Shown here piece after piece: positions 1 to 8,830 of a stretch of 64,000 nucleotides of DNA. The notes beneath the pieces are model-generated. The model saw only the letters and a program-made list of their open reading frames with translations, searched no databases and was not told the DNA's origin. Origin of the DNA: Sorangium aterium. Its GTDB lineage: Bacteria; Myxococcota_A; Polyangia; Polyangiales; Polyangiaceae. How positions within the stretch are numbered: position 1 is the stretch's first letter; each line of letters opens with the position of its first letter. The stretch is from the NCBI RefSeq assembly GCF_028368935.1, contig NZ_JAQNDK010000001.1:682001-746000 (forward strand). The letters run 5' to 3'. Both the position numbers and the translations under genes were made by a program.

Positions 1-367
1 CGGCATTCCCGGATCTTTCAGGCGCGCGAGCGCTCGCCGCTTTCTTCGCCGTCTGCGCAATGATCGCCAAGCAAACTCACCGGCAGGCGACGGCGAGTGC
101 AAGGCGGAGACCGCCGCGCTGTGCAAACCGTTCGCGGTCGCCGCGGCCACCACATCGCAGCGTTACCGCCACATCGCAGCGCGGCCACCACACGACAGCA
201 TCACTCGACCCGGTGGGCCCCCGTGGTGTCGCACGTCATGACAAGGGCGCGCCGCTCGCCGGCCGGGCGGGTTGTCCGGGCGCGAGGCGCCCCTCTTGTC
301 CGTCCTGTCACGACCAGCAAGCTCCCCGAAAACGTGTGGAAATAATGGATGCCTTATCCTCGGCAGC
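1..367. other. Upstream non-coding stretch
   Basis: No convincing gene is seen here. The open frames on both strands have Arg/Pro-rich, low-information translations typical of shadow frames in GC-rich DNA. A short imperfect direct repeat built on ccacatcgcagcg occurs around 151-182. The stretch probably carries the promoter of the permease gene that follows, but no clear -35/-10 pair was identified. Confidence 0.4.
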
Positions 368-1468
368 GTGAAAGTCATCTCGCATGGGCCGCTCGGGCGT
401 GAGACGACCGAAGCGATCGCCATCCCCCTCGGGGCCCTCGCGGCCTCGCTCCTCGTGTTCGGCGCGTTCGTGGCCGCCCAGGGGGCGAACCCTTTGAGCG
501 TCTATCACGACATGGTCCGCGGCGCCTTCGGCACGTGGTTCTCGTTCCAGAACACCCTCCTTCGGGCCGCGCCGCTCATGCTGACCGCGCTCTGCACGGC
601 GCTGCCGGCACGCCTCGGCCTGATCGTCATCGGCGGCGAGGGCGCGCTCGTCATGGGCGGGCTCTCGGCCGCGTCGGCGGCGCTGGCCTCACGGGCGTGG
701 GGCGCGCCGCCCGCCGCCGTGCTCGCCGCGATGCTCGTGTCCGGGCTCGCCGCCGGGGCGCTCTGGATCGGCCTCGCCGGCGCGCTGCGCGTCTACCGCG
801 GCGTGAGCGAGACGATCAGCAGCCTGCTCCTCAACTACATCGGGATCGCGATCCTGAACCACCTCGTCGAGGGCGCGCTGCGCGACCCGGCGAGCCTCAA
901 CAAGCCCTCGACCGCCTCCATCGGCGCCGAGAACGCGCTGGGGAGCCTGCCCGGCCTCGAGGTCCACTGGGGCCTCGCCTACGGGGTGCTCGCCTGCGCG
1001 CTCTGCTATGTGCTGATGCACCGGACGACGTTCGGCTTCGGCGCAGCGATGAGCGGCGGCAACGTCCGCGCGGCGCTCCTCGCCGGACTGCCGGTGAAGC
1101 GCCTCGTCGTGCTCACCTGCACGCTCGCCGGAGCGTGCGCTGGGCTCGCCGGCATGGTGGAGGTCGCGGCGGTCCACGGCCGGGCCAACGCGTCTCTGAT
1201 CAGCGGTTATGGCTATACTGGCATCCTCGTCGCGTTCATCGCGCGCCACAACCCGCTCGCGATCATGCCGGTCTCGCTCCTGCTCGGCGGCATCGGCGCG
1301 AGCGGCGGCCTGCTCCAGCGGACGGCGCGGCTCCCCGACGCGACGGTGAGCGTGCTCCAGGGGATCCTGTTCATCGCGATCCTCGCGAGCGAGACGCTTT
1401 ACGGCCGTTCCCTCGCTGCCCGCGAGCCCAAGGTCCGTCAGGCGGCTCCGGCGCCTTCGGTGGCATGA
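368..1468 (+). CDS. BMP-type ABC transporter permease (first subunit)
   Basis: Inner-membrane permease of the branched-chain/BMP (nucleoside-type) ABC importer family, about 366 aa with roughly eight to ten hydrophobic segments. The stretch LLLNYIGIAILN near the middle and the GYGYTGILVAFIARHNPLA region towards the end are characteristic of the larger subunit of YufP/NupB-like permeases. A GTG at 368 is chosen because the encoded protein then starts just before the first membrane helix; a TTG at 272 is the only upstream alternative and no clear ribosome binding site decides between them. The stop overlaps the start of the next permease as ATGA. With the second permease, the double ATPase and the convergent lipoprotein receptor it makes a complete importer. 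The substrate is inferred only from the linked hydrolases, which suggest a small amide or urea-type compound. Confidence 0.85.
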   Translation: MKVISHGPLGRETTEAIAIPLGALAASLLVFGAFVAAQGANPLSVYHDMVRGAFGTWFSFQNTLLRAAPLMLTALCTALPARLGLIVIGGEGALVMGGLSAASAALASRAWGAPPAAVLAAMLVSGLAAGALWIGLAGALRVYRGVSETISSLLLNYIGIAILNHLVEGALRDPASLNKPSTASIGAENALGSLPGLEVHWGLAYGVLACALCYVLMHRTTFGFGAAMSGGNVRAALLAGLPVKRLVVLTCTLAGACAGLAGMVEVAAVHGRANASLISGYGYTGILVAFIARHNPLAIMPVSLLLGGIGASGGLLQRTARLPDATVSVLQGILFIAILASETLYGRSLAAREPKVRQAAPAPSVA

Positions 1469-2397
1469 TGAGCGACGCAGCTGCACTGGGTCTCTGGGGC
1501 ATCCCCCTCGCGGTCGCCGCCGGGGCCATCCGCATCAGCACGCCATTCCTCTTCGTGAGCCTCGGCGAGTGCCTCACCGAGAAGAGCGGCCGCGTGAACC
1601 TCGGCCTGGAGGGCACGCTCGTCATGGGCGCGATGGGAGGTTATGGCGTCTCTTACCTCACGGGCTCTGCCTGGCTCGGCGTGCTCGCCGCCGGCGCCAT
1701 CGGCGCCGCGCTCGGCGCGCTGCACGCGTGGCTTTGCTCGAAGCCGCGCGTCAACGACATCGCCGTCGGCATCGCGCTCATGCTCTTCGGCGTCGGCCTC
1801 GCCTTCTTCCTCGGCAAACCGCTCATCCAGCCGACGGCGCCCCGCCTGCCCGCGATATCGCTCGGCTTCTTCAGCGATCTCCCTCAGGTCCGCTCCGCGC
1901 TCCAGGTGAACGCGCTCTTCCTCATCGGGGCCGCGCTCGCCCCGCTCCTGCTCTGGGCGCTGAACCGCACCCGCTTCGGGCTCGTGCTCCGCACCGTGGG
2001 CGAGAGCGCCGACAGCGCCCGTGCGATGGGGGTCGACGTGAACCTGGTCCGGCGGCGCGCGACCATGGCCGGCGGCTTCCTCGCCGGCGTCGGCGGCTCG
2101 TTCCTCTCGCTCTTCTACCCTGGCAGCTGGAACGAGGGCCTCTCGAGCGGACAGGGGCTCATGGCCGTCGCCCTCGTCATCTTCGCGCGCTGGAACCCGG
2201 TGCGCTGCCTCTTCGCTTCGCTGCTCTTCGGCGGCGCGAGCGCCCTCGGGCCGGCGCTCCAGTCCGTGGGCATCACCTGGGGATACCACCTCTTCAACGC
2301 CGCGCCGTACATCGTGACGCTGGCCATCATGGTCGCGGCGAGCTCCGCGACCCAGACCCTGCGCGATCAGCCCGCCGAGCTCACGCTCGCGCGTTGA
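1465..2397 (+). CDS. BMP-type ABC transporter permease (second subunit)
   Basis: Second inner-membrane permease, about 310 aa, of the YufQ/NupC-like branch. The N-terminal pattern [20 protein letters not shown] followed by [12 protein letters not shown] is the hallmark of this subunit, and FSVVG-like and [20 protein letters not shown] segments follow. Its ATG overlaps the stop of the preceding permease by four bases, so the two are probably translationally coupled and form a heterodimer. A 136-bp gap separates it from the hydrolase gene downstream. No anomalies are seen in length or composition. Confidence 0.88.
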   Translation: MMSDAAALGLWGIPLAVAAGAIRISTPFLFVSLGECLTEKSGRVNLGLEGTLVMGAMGGYGVSYLTGSAWLGVLAAGAIGAALGALHAWLCSKPRVNDIAVGIALMLFGVGLAFFLGKPLIQPTAPRLPAISLGFFSDLPQVRSALQVNALFLIGAALAPLLLWALNRTRFGLVLRTVGESADSARAMGVDVNLVRRRATMAGGFLAGVGGSFLSLFYPGSWNEGLSSGQGLMAVALVIFARWNPVRCLFASLLFGGASALGPALQSVGITWGYHLFNAAPYIVTLAIMVAASSATQTLRDQPAELTLAR

Positions 2398-2533
2398 TCG
2401 CGCGAGGCGGCGCGCGCTGAGCGAACCGTGTGAACCGAGTGGACCGTACGCGACGAACGAAAGGAGCGAGCCCGGCGAGACGAGCGAACCGCACGAGACG
2501 AGCGAAACGCTGAATGACAGGAGGACTCGACCG

Positions 2534-3229
2534 ATGCCCTACGTGGCCGCTGATCCCTACGCCTGGCCTTACAACGGCGCGCTCCGCCCCGAGACGACGG
2601 CCCTGATCGTCATCGACATGCAGACCGACTTCTGCGGGAAGGGCGGGTACATCGACCTGCTCGGCTACGACATCTCCCTGACGCGGGCGTGCATCGCGCC
2701 GATCCAGCGCACGCTCGCGGAGCTGCGCCGCCGCGGCTATCACGTCCTGCACACGCGCGAGGGCCACCGGCCGGACCTCTCCGATCTGCCGGCGAACAAG
2801 CGGTGGCGCTCCCGCCGGACCGACGGCGGTCGCGGAACGGGCGTGGGCATCGGCGATCCCGGGCCGTGCGGGCGGGTGCTCGTCCGCGGAGAGCCCGGGT
2901 GGGAGATCATCCCGGAGCTCACGCCCCTGCCCGGCGAGCCGATCATCGACAAGCCGGGCAAGGGCTCGTTCTGCGCGACGGATCTCGATCTCATCCTCCG
3001 CCAGCGCCGCATCGAGAACCTGATCCTCACGGGGATCACGACGGACGTCTGCGTGCACACCACCCTGCGCGAGGCGAACGACCGCGGGTACGAGTGCCTG
3101 CTGCTCTCCGACTGCTGCGCCGCCACGGATCCCGGCAACCACGCCGCCGCGCTGAAGATGATCAAGATGCAGAACGGCGTGTTCGGCGCGGTCTCGACCT
3201 CCGCCGCGCTGCTGGAGGCGCTCTCGTGA
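2534..3229 (+). CDS. biuH: Biuret amidohydrolase (isochorismatase-like cysteine hydrolase)
   Basis: Cytosolic amidohydrolase of the isochorismatase-like family, 231 aa. It is expected to hydrolyse biuret to allophanate and ammonia. The catalytic triad is visible: Asp28 in VIDMQTDF, Lys140 in DKPGKGSF and Cys173 in TTDVCVHTT. Stretches such as [29 protein letters not shown] and [10 protein letters not shown] recall rhizobial BiuH closely, apart from a six-residue insert near position 97. A strong AGGAGG lies nine bases before the ATG. The gene sits inside a BMP-type ABC importer operon together with a paralogous hydrolase, which suggests uptake and use of biuret-like nitrogen compounds. Ureidoacrylate hydrolase RutB or a carbamoylsarcosine-type amidase would be the alternatives, but the substrate-pocket stretches fit BiuH best. 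No allophanate hydrolase is present in the window. Confidence 0.8.
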   Translation: MPYVAADPYAWPYNGALRPETTALIVIDMQTDFCGKGGYIDLLGYDISLTRACIAPIQRTLAELRRRGYHVLHTREGHRPDLSDLPANKRWRSRRTDGGRGTGVGIGDPGPCGRVLVRGEPGWEIIPELTPLPGEPIIDKPGKGSFCATDLDLILRQRRIENLILTGITTDVCVHTTLREANDRGYECLLLSDCCAATDPGNHAAALKMIKMQNGVFGAVSTSAALLEALS

Positions 3230-3231
3230 CC

Positions 3232-4821
3232 ATGGACCCACGCGTCTTCTCGAGCCCCGCGGCGAGGCCGCCCCGCGCCGCCGCCCGGGAACCCAGCCCC
3301 GCCACGCCGCCGCCGGCGCTCTCCGCCGCGGGGATCACGAAGCGGTTCGGGCCGCTGCTCGCGCTCGACGACGTCTCGCTGCGCCTCGCGCCCGGGAGCT
3401 TCCACGCGCTCCTCGGCGAGAACGGCGCCGGCAAGAGCACGCTGGTCAAGTGCATCATGGGCTATCACCAGGCCGACGCCGGCGAGGTGAGGGTCGGCGA
3501 CGCGGCCCTGTCCATCAGGAGCCCGCGCGACGCGCAGGCGCTGGGGATCGGCATGGTCTACCAGCACTTCACCCTCGTGATGAACATGACGGTCGCCGAG
3601 AACCTGGTGCTCGCGCGGGCCTCGCTCCCCCTCGTGATCGACTGGCGCAAGGAGCGCGAGGCGATCCGCGCGTTCATGGCGCGCATGCCCTTCCGGCTCG
3701 ATCCGGAGCGGACCGTCCGCGCGCTCGCCGCGGGCGAGAAGCAGAAGCTCGAGATCCTGAAGCAGCTCTACCTCGGCAGCAGGATCGTCATCCTCGACGA
3801 GCCGACCTCGGTGCTCACGCCCGGGGAGGCCGACGAGGTGCTCGGGATGCTCCGGTGCATGGCGGACGAGCAGCGGATCAGCGTGCTCATGATCTCGCAC
3901 AAGTTCCGCGAGGTGACGGCGTTCGCCGACGAGGTCACGGTGCTGCGGCGCGGCCGGGTCGCCGGCCGAGGCAAGGTCAAGGACCTCACGCCGGCGGCCA
4001 TGGCCGAGATGATGGTCGGCGCGCAGCCGGCGCAGATCTCCGCGGCGCGCGGCGACGCGCCCGCCGGGGAGCCGATCCTGCGCGTCGAGGGGCTCGCCGC
4101 GAGCGACGATCGCGGGCGGCCGGCGCTCGACGGCGTGACGCTCACGGTCCATCGCGGCGAGATCGTCGGGATCGCCGGCGTCTCTGGCAACGGGCAGGAG
4201 GAGCTCGTCGAGGTCCTCGCCGGGCAGCGGCCCGCGCGGGCAGGCAAAGTGCTTGTCCATGGCGAGCCGTACGGCGCCGGGCGCGCGCATATCCGGGAGC
4301 ACCGGGTGCGGTGCCTGCCCGAGGAGCCGCTGCGCAACGCCTGCGTCCCCGCGATGTCCGTCGCGGAGAACATCGGGTTCCGCGTCTTCGACAGGCCGCC
4401 TTTCACGAGGCTCCGCTGGGGCGTGAGCCGCGCGGCGCTGAGGCGGTCGGCCGAGCGCCTCGCCGCGGAGTACGCCATCAAGGCGCCCTCGGTCGACGCC
4501 CCGATAGGCAAGCTCTCCGGCGGCAACGTGCAGCGCGCCGTCCTGGCGCGCGAGCTCGGCATGGACGAGGACATCGAGCTCCTCGTCGCCGCAAACCCCT
4601 GCTTCGGGCTCGATTTCGCGGCCGTGGCCGAGATCCGCTCCCGCATCCTGAAGGCGCGCAATCGCGGGACCGCCGTCCTCCTCGTGAGCGCGGATCTCGA
4701 TGAGATCTTCGCCATGGCCGACCGTATCCTCGTGATGAGCGAAGGCCGCATCGTCCACGAGTCGCCGATCGCTTCGGCCGACGTCGCGGAGATCGGCCGC
4801 GCGATGGCGGGGCACCGATGA
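3232..4821 (+). CDS. BMP-type ABC transporter ATP-binding protein (two ABC domains)
   Basis: ATPase subunit of about 529 aa with two fused ABC domains, the standard build for nucleoside/BMP importers (YufO/NupA). The first domain has Walker [10 protein letters not shown], a Q-loop region and Walker [12 protein letters not shown] with the family's [11 protein letters not shown] signature. The second has the shortened P-loop region GVSGNGQEE, signature [15 protein letters not shown] and NPCFGLDF in place of the usual NPTRGLDV. The start is the ATG two bases after the biuH stop; a GTG at 3226 would overlap that stop. The stop overlaps the following hydrolase start as ATGA. The first 30 residues are Pro/Ala-rich and precede the first domain. 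It should energise import through the two upstream permeases. Confidence 0.9.
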   Translation: MDPRVFSSPAARPPRAAAREPSPATPPPALSAAGITKRFGPLLALDDVSLRLAPGSFHALLGENGAGKSTLVKCIMGYHQADAGEVRVGDAALSIRSPRDAQALGIGMVYQHFTLVMNMTVAENLVLARASLPLVIDWRKEREAIRAFMARMPFRLDPERTVRALAAGEKQKLEILKQLYLGSRIVILDEPTSVLTPGEADEVLGMLRCMADEQRISVLMISHKFREVTAFADEVTVLRRGRVAGRGKVKDLTPAAMAEMMVGAQPAQISAARGDAPAGEPILRVEGLAASDDRGRPALDGVTLTVHRGEIVGIAGVSGNGQEELVEVLAGQRPARAGKVLVHGEPYGAGRAHIREHRVRCLPEEPLRNACVPAMSVAENIGFRVFDRPPFTRLRWGVSRAALRRSAERLAAEYAIKAPSVDAPIGKLSGGNVQRAVLARELGMDEDIELLVAANPCFGLDFAAVAEIRSRILKARNRGTAVLLVSADLDEIFAMADRILVMSEGRIVHESPIASADVAEIGRAMAGHR

Positions 4822-5492
4822 CGGCGCGGCCCCTCGAGATCGCGGCGAAGCCGTACCCCTTCCGCGTCGCCGATCGGGACGCCGTGGCGCTGCTCGTCAT
4901 CGACATGCAGCGCGACTTCCTCGAGCCCGGCGGCTTCGGCGCGGCGCTCGGCAATGACGTCAAGCGGCTCCAGCGCATCGTGCCGACGGTCCGGCGCGTC
5001 CTCGACGCGTTCCGCGACCACGGCCTACCCATCATCCACACGAAGGAGGGTCACAGGCTGGATCTCTCGGATTGCCCACCAGCGAAGCGGAGCCGGGGTG
5101 CTCCTGGCATGCGGATCGGCGATGTCGGGCCGATGGGGCGCATCCTGGTCCTGGGCGAGCCGGGCAACGACTTCGTGCCCGAGCTCGCGCCGGCGCCGGG
5201 GGAGCTCGTCGTACCGAAGCCCGGGAAGGGCGCGTTCTACCGGACGGGGCTCGACGCCAGGCTGGCGGCGCTCGGCGTCTCCCACCTGATCATCGCGGGC
5301 GTGACGACCGAGGTCTGCGTCCAGACCACGATGCGCGAGGCGAACGATCGCGGCTACGAGTGCCTGTTGATCGAGGACGCCACCGAGAGCTATTTCCCCG
5401 AGTTCAAGGCGGCGACCCTGGAGATGGTCCGCGCCCAGGGCGCGATCATCGGCTGGACCGCCCCCGCCGCCGCCGTCCTCGAAGCGCTCTGA
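4818..5492 (+). CDS. Second isochorismatase-like hydrolase, BiuH paralogue (possible triuret hydrolase)
   Basis: Cytosolic cysteine hydrolase of 224 aa, clearly homologous to the BiuH-like protein two genes upstream. The triad is Asp29 in VIDMQRDF, Lys134 in PKPGKGAF and Cys167 in TTEVCVQTT. It shares [17 protein letters not shown] and GDVGPMGR with the biuret hydrolase group but lacks the first paralogue's WPYNGALRP and second-half [10 protein letters not shown], where it has [10 protein letters not shown]. The substrate is therefore probably related but different. A triuret hydrolase (TrtA-type) is an attractive candidate because TrtA and BiuH are known homologues acting in sequence on triuret and biuret. 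That assignment is inference. The ATG overlaps the ATPase stop by four bases. It is the last gene of the plus-strand operon and is followed by a large palindrome. Confidence 0.8.
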   Translation: MTARPLEIAAKPYPFRVADRDAVALLVIDMQRDFLEPGGFGAALGNDVKRLQRIVPTVRRVLDAFRDHGLPIIHTKEGHRLDLSDCPPAKRSRGAPGMRIGDVGPMGRILVLGEPGNDFVPELAPAPGELVVPKPGKGAFYRTGLDARLAALGVSHLIIAGVTTEVCVQTTMREANDRGYECLLIEDATESYFPEFKAATLEMVRAQGAIIGWTAPAAAVLEAL

Positions 5493-5535
5493 TCGACTGC
5501 TCGCTGGTTGTGTAGGAGGGAGTGCCGAGCTGCCC

Positions 5536-5695
5536 GGCCCGCGTGGAGGGTGCTCGTCGCGCGTCGCAGGGACGGGCAGAACTCGCCTGAGACGTCCAGT
5601 GCCCGACGTGCTGCGCACGCCGGACACTGGACGTAATTGGGGCTCAGACAACTGCCCGTCCCTGCGACGCGCGACGAGCACCCTCCACGCGGGCC
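5536..5695. repeat. 160-nt nested palindrome between convergent genes
   Basis: Two perfect 44-bp inverted arms lie at 5536-5579 and 5652-5695. Between them is a second inverted pair, 5592-5605 against 5621-5634, matching at 13 of 14 positions. A small innermost stem cgtgc-tgc-gcacg lies at 5607-5619. Short ctgag/ctcag segments at 5587-5591 and 5643-5647 also pair. The whole block can fold into one long hairpin or cruciform in DNA or RNA. It separates the end of the hydrolase gene (5492) from the end of the receptor gene (5739), so it could stop transcription in both directions. Its size and nested build would also fit a miniature inverted-repeat element. No target-site duplication is obvious. 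Confidence 0.85.
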
Positions 5696-5738
5696 TGCGG
5701 TGGACGCGAAACCAGGGAGGAGATTGGGCGACGCGAAT

Positions 5739-6926
5739 TCAGTGCGTAGAGCCGAGGGCGCCGGCGACGAGGTAATCCATGCTCTCGAGCGCGATGTCGG
5801 TCTGCTGCTGCGCGACCGAATCGGCGATCACCACCTTGCCCTCATTGTTCATGATGGGCCCCTTGAAGATGGTGAGCGTGCCGTCCGTGAGCTTCGCCTT
5901 CGCCTCCTCGGCCTTCTTCTTCGCCTCCTCGGAGACGCCGGGGCCGTAGGGTGAGATCTTGATGTACCCCTCCTTGAAACCGCCGCGCAGGAGGTGCGGA
6001 TACGGCTTCCCCTCGCGGATGAACGTGATGTAGTCGGTGTAGACCTTGGACCAGTTCCACTCGGCGCCGGTCAGGTACCCCCTTGGGGCGAGCGTCGCCT
6101 GGTTGGTGTGGTAGCCAGTGCTGAACACGCCGCGCCGCTCCGCGAGCTCGATGATCACCTTGGGTGAGTCGACGTGCGCGGTCAGGACGTCGACGCCCTG
6201 ATCGATGAGGCTGTTGGCCGCCTCCGCCTCCTTGACGGGCATCGACCAGTCGCCGGTGAAGATCACGGCCGTCGTCGCGCTCGGGTTCACGCTCCGGGCG
6301 CCCAGCGTGAAGGCGTTGATGTTGCGGAGCACCTGCGGGATCGGCTTCGCCGCGATGAACCCGAGCTTGCCGCTCTTCGTGGTCATCCCCGCGACGATGC
6401 CGGACACGTACTCGGCTTCGTCGATGTAACCGAAATAGCTGCCGACATTGCTCGGGTGCTTCGACGCGTCGTAGAGGCCGCCGCAATGGAGGAAGATCTT
6501 GTCCGGAAACTTCTCCGCCACCTTGAGGATGTGGGGATCGAAGTAACCAAACGATGTCGGGAAGATCACCGTCGCGCCATCGAGGTTGATCATGCTCTCG
6601 AGCGTCTTCTGCACGGCGACCGTCTCGGGGACGTTTTCCTCCTCACGGGTCTTCACGCCGGCCAGCTTGGCGAGCGCGGCGGCCCCCTCGGCGTGCGCCT
6701 GGTTGTAGCCGTAGTCGTCCCTGGGGCCGACGTAGATGAAGCCCACCGTGAGCGGCTGATCGCTCGACCCCTCCTTGCTGCAGCCGGCCGCCGGCAGGAG
6801 CGAGAGCGAGAGGAGCAGTGGACGGAGGATGGCGAGGAAACGCTGCCCCCGTGCCACGACGGCCGCGGGCAACAGAGGAGTTCTCGGTGTGCTCTTCACT
6901 CCATGAATGTGTACGCGACTCCTCAT
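5739..6926 (-). CDS. BMP family ABC substrate-binding lipoprotein
   Basis: Periplasmic receptor of the BMP/Med type, about 395 aa from the ATG at 6926; a GTG at 6944 would add six residues. A lipobox LLPAAGC follows a hydrophobic segment, so the protein is a lipid-anchored binding protein. The mature domain begins with LTVGFIYVGPRDDYGYNQAH, typical of this family. Further family segments are VIFPTSFGYFDP, YFGYIDEAEYVSGIVAGM and GADVL-like DQGVDVLTAHVDSP. It lies convergent to the permease-hydrolase-ATPase operon and supplies the otherwise missing receptor. Its own promoter must lie in the interval shared with the divergent cupin gene. BMP proteins usually bind nucleosides or purine-like molecules, so a ring- or urea-containing ligand is plausible. 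Confidence 0.9.
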   Translation of the reverse strand: MRSRVHIHGVKSTPRTPLLPAAVVARGQRFLAILRPLLLSLSLLPAAGCSKEGSSDQPLTVGFIYVGPRDDYGYNQAHAEGAAALAKLAGVKTREEENVPETVAVQKTLESMINLDGATVIFPTSFGYFDPHILKVAEKFPDKIFLHCGGLYDASKHPSNVGSYFGYIDEAEYVSGIVAGMTTKSGKLGFIAAKPIPQVLRNINAFTLGARSVNPSATTAVIFTGDWSMPVKEAEAANSLIDQGVDVLTAHVDSPKVIIELAERRGVFSTGYHTNQATLAPRGYLTGAEWNWSKVYTDYITFIREGKPYPHLLRGGFKEGYIKISPYGPGVSEEAKKKAEEAKAKLTDGTLTIFKGPIMNNEGKVVIADSVAQQQTDIALESMDYLVAGALGSTH

Positions 6927-7029
6927 TTCTGGAACTTTTCCCACGCGTGAATTTTGCGCGCTTCGCGTGATTACCGTTGAGTGGGCGCCGCGCGCTGTGG
7001 CATGGTTCCATCAACACGGGAGATTCGCG

Positions 7030-7419
7030 ATGACAGCTACATTTTCAGCAGCGACGCGGGATTTTGTGCCTGTGCAGTTGCCATTCATCATTGCGAATGT
7101 CGCAACGATGGCAGCTCATCCGGAGTCAGTCCCCTGGCGGCGCTTCCGGGAGGGCGTCGATATTCATCGCCTCTATGGTAGCAGCGACACAGGCGCCTCG
7201 GCCGCGCTCCTGCGCTATGCGCCGGGCGCGTCCGTGCCGCAGCACGTCCATCGCGGCTACGAGCACATCCTCGTGCTCGCGGGCTCGCAGTCGGATGAGC
7301 GCGGACACCACCGCGCCGGCACGCTCGTGATGAACGCCCCGGGCAGCCGGCATAGCGTCTCGAGCGCCGAGGGCTGCATCGTCCTCGCAATCTGGGAGCA
7401 GCCCGTCGTCTTCATCTGA
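7030..7419 (+). CDS. Stand-alone cupin protein (ChrR-like)
   Basis: Small cytosolic protein of 129 aa with a single cupin barrel. The metal-ligand pattern is PQHVHRGYEHILVLAGS, then the second cupin motif around PGSRHSV. This resembles the C-terminal cupin of ChrR-type anti-sigma factors, but the N-terminal zinc-binding anti-sigma domain is absent and no sigma-factor gene is adjacent. The start ATG at 7030 has GGAG eight bases upstream and the frame before it is unconvincing. The last nine bases (Phe-Ile-stop) are tandemly repeated twice more downstream. It is transcribed divergently from the receptor gene. The function is not known; it may be a small-molecule or metal-binding sensor or enzyme. 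Confidence 0.75.
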   Translation: MTATFSAATRDFVPVQLPFIIANVATMAAHPESVPWRRFREGVDIHRLYGSSDTGASAALLRYAPGASVPQHVHRGYEHILVLAGSQSDERGHHRAGTLVMNAPGSRHSVSSAEGCIVLAIWEQPVVFI

Positions 7420-7437
7420 TTCATCTGATTCATCTGA
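7411..7437 (+). repeat. Three tandem copies of a 9-bp unit across a stop codon
   Basis: The unit ttcatctga is present three times without interruption. The first copy encodes the last two residues and stop of the cupin gene, so the next two copies give further in-frame stops. Confidence 0.9.
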
Positions 7438-7667
7438 TGTAAGCGCGCCGCCTGCGTCTGGACATCTCCTCTCCACCTCCTCGCGCCCTGCGGGGCTTCG
7501 CCGCTTCCAGACACGAAGGCCAGCGAGGCCACGCCGGCCTGACCTGGGTGCGGGGTACGACATCTCCGCAGGCACGTCCTCACCGGACCGCGAGCGCGCC
7601 CCCTGCGCTCGCTTTTTCGGGGCACAAAGGTTCAGGACCGCCGCGCTTTGCCGTAGGCTGGAGGCGC

Positions 7668-8558
7668 ATGGATTCACGCGGGAAATCGCTCCCTCCGGGG
7701 CCGCTCGTCACGGACGAGGACATCCGGGAAGAGCTCCGGCGGCTGTTCGACGCCGGCCCCGACTCGGGGCTCGTCATCCGGGTCTATGGCGAGTCGGGCG
7801 AGGGGGCAGCCGCGGCGGACGCGTTCCGCGAGATGTTCGCGTCGCTGCGCATGTACGAGGGGAAGGCGCAGGACCAGCCGCTGGAGATCCTCGTCGACGC
7901 GCCGAGCAAGGCGCACATCACACGCGCGCTGTCCGTTCTCGGCCACAAGCAGCACCAGAAGCGGATCCTCGATCACATCCTCACCACCTTCGGGCGCCGG
8001 CTGATCGACCCGCTCGCCGAGATCCTCGACACGACCCCGACCGGCTCGGTGACGGCGCGGCTGACCATGCTGCGGGACATCTTCCTCGCGCACGTCGCGG
8101 ATCTGCGGATGACGCCGGAGTCGCAGCAGATCCTCTCGAGCGACCTGCGCAAGCTCCTGAGCGACGACTACCTGGCGATGGTGGCGGAGAACGAGGAGCG
8201 CGTGCAGCGCCCGCGCGTGGCGATGCTCGCGCAGCAGATCCTGCGGCTCGTCGGCTCCACGTTCCATGACGCGCTCAAGCGGTGGCCGGCGCACGCCGAG
8301 CAGATCGCCTCGTCGATCGCGCGGCGGAGCCCGAAGAAGGTCCGGCTGAGCGAGGTGCCGAAGCTCATCCGCGGCCAGATCACCGACGGCATCGAAGAGT
8401 TCCTGTGGATCGAGACGAGCGCGGACATCGAGGGCGCGCTGCGCCCGATGCTCGCGGAGCACCAGGACGTGATGCCGGTGACGCAGGCGACGCTCGACCG
8501 ATCGACGTACCGCGAGTTCGCGGACGCCTGCTGGGCGATCATCGCCGAGCACTGCTGA
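7668..8558 (+). CDS. Hypothetical cytosolic protein, 296 aa
   Basis: I do not recognise this protein. From the ATG at 7668 it is 296 aa, without signal peptide or membrane segment and probably largely helical. Visible features are an acidic N-terminus (TDEDIREELRRLFDAG), a segment GLVIRVYGESGEGAAAADA that could start an alpha/beta domain, and a basic HKQHQKRILDHILTTF patch. Codon use is that of a real high-GC gene, while the frame upstream of this ATG looks like shadow. It stands alone, 110 bases before 7668 being tightly packed with no clear promoter, and a weak cggcag/ctgccg hairpin follows its stop. Confidence 0.7.
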   Translation: MDSRGKSLPPGPLVTDEDIREELRRLFDAGPDSGLVIRVYGESGEGAAAADAFREMFASLRMYEGKAQDQPLEILVDAPSKAHITRALSVLGHKQHQKRILDHILTTFGRRLIDPLAEILDTTPTGSVTARLTMLRDIFLAHVADLRMTPESQQILSSDLRKLLSDDYLAMVAENEERVQRPRVAMLAQQILRLVGSTFHDALKRWPAHAEQIASSIARRSPKKVRLSEVPKLIRGQITDGIEEFLWIETSADIEGALRPMLAEHQDVMPVTQATLDRSTYREFADACWAIIAEHC

Positions 8559-8830
8559 CGGCAGGGCGAGCGCTGCCGGATCGCCGACCCCGCCGCGCGG
8601 CAGGCTGAGATCCATCACGTCCTGGTCGCTACGCTCACCGCTTCACCGAGTATCCCGTTCGACGCGTCTGGAGGGGAAGACCGCCCTCCGGAGCGCACCC
8701 CGCGCGCCGCGTCGGGAATGATTTCCGCCACCCGCTGTTGTAAGGGGCCGCTGGCGCCTGGACCGCCGCGCTCTGCGGCATCCGAATCGCCGGCGCGGAG
8801 AGTCTTCCCTTCGCGGAGGGGTGCACGGCC

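Noticed and set aside
60-371. Several open frames upstream of the first permease
   Set aside because: Compositions are Arg/Pro-rich, frames overlap each other on both strands, and none has a ribosome binding site or known domain.
5536-5695. The palindrome as an ordinary rho-independent terminator
   Set aside because: Arms of 44 bp, inner nested stems and no T-run go well beyond a terminator, so it is reported as a repeat of unknown role.
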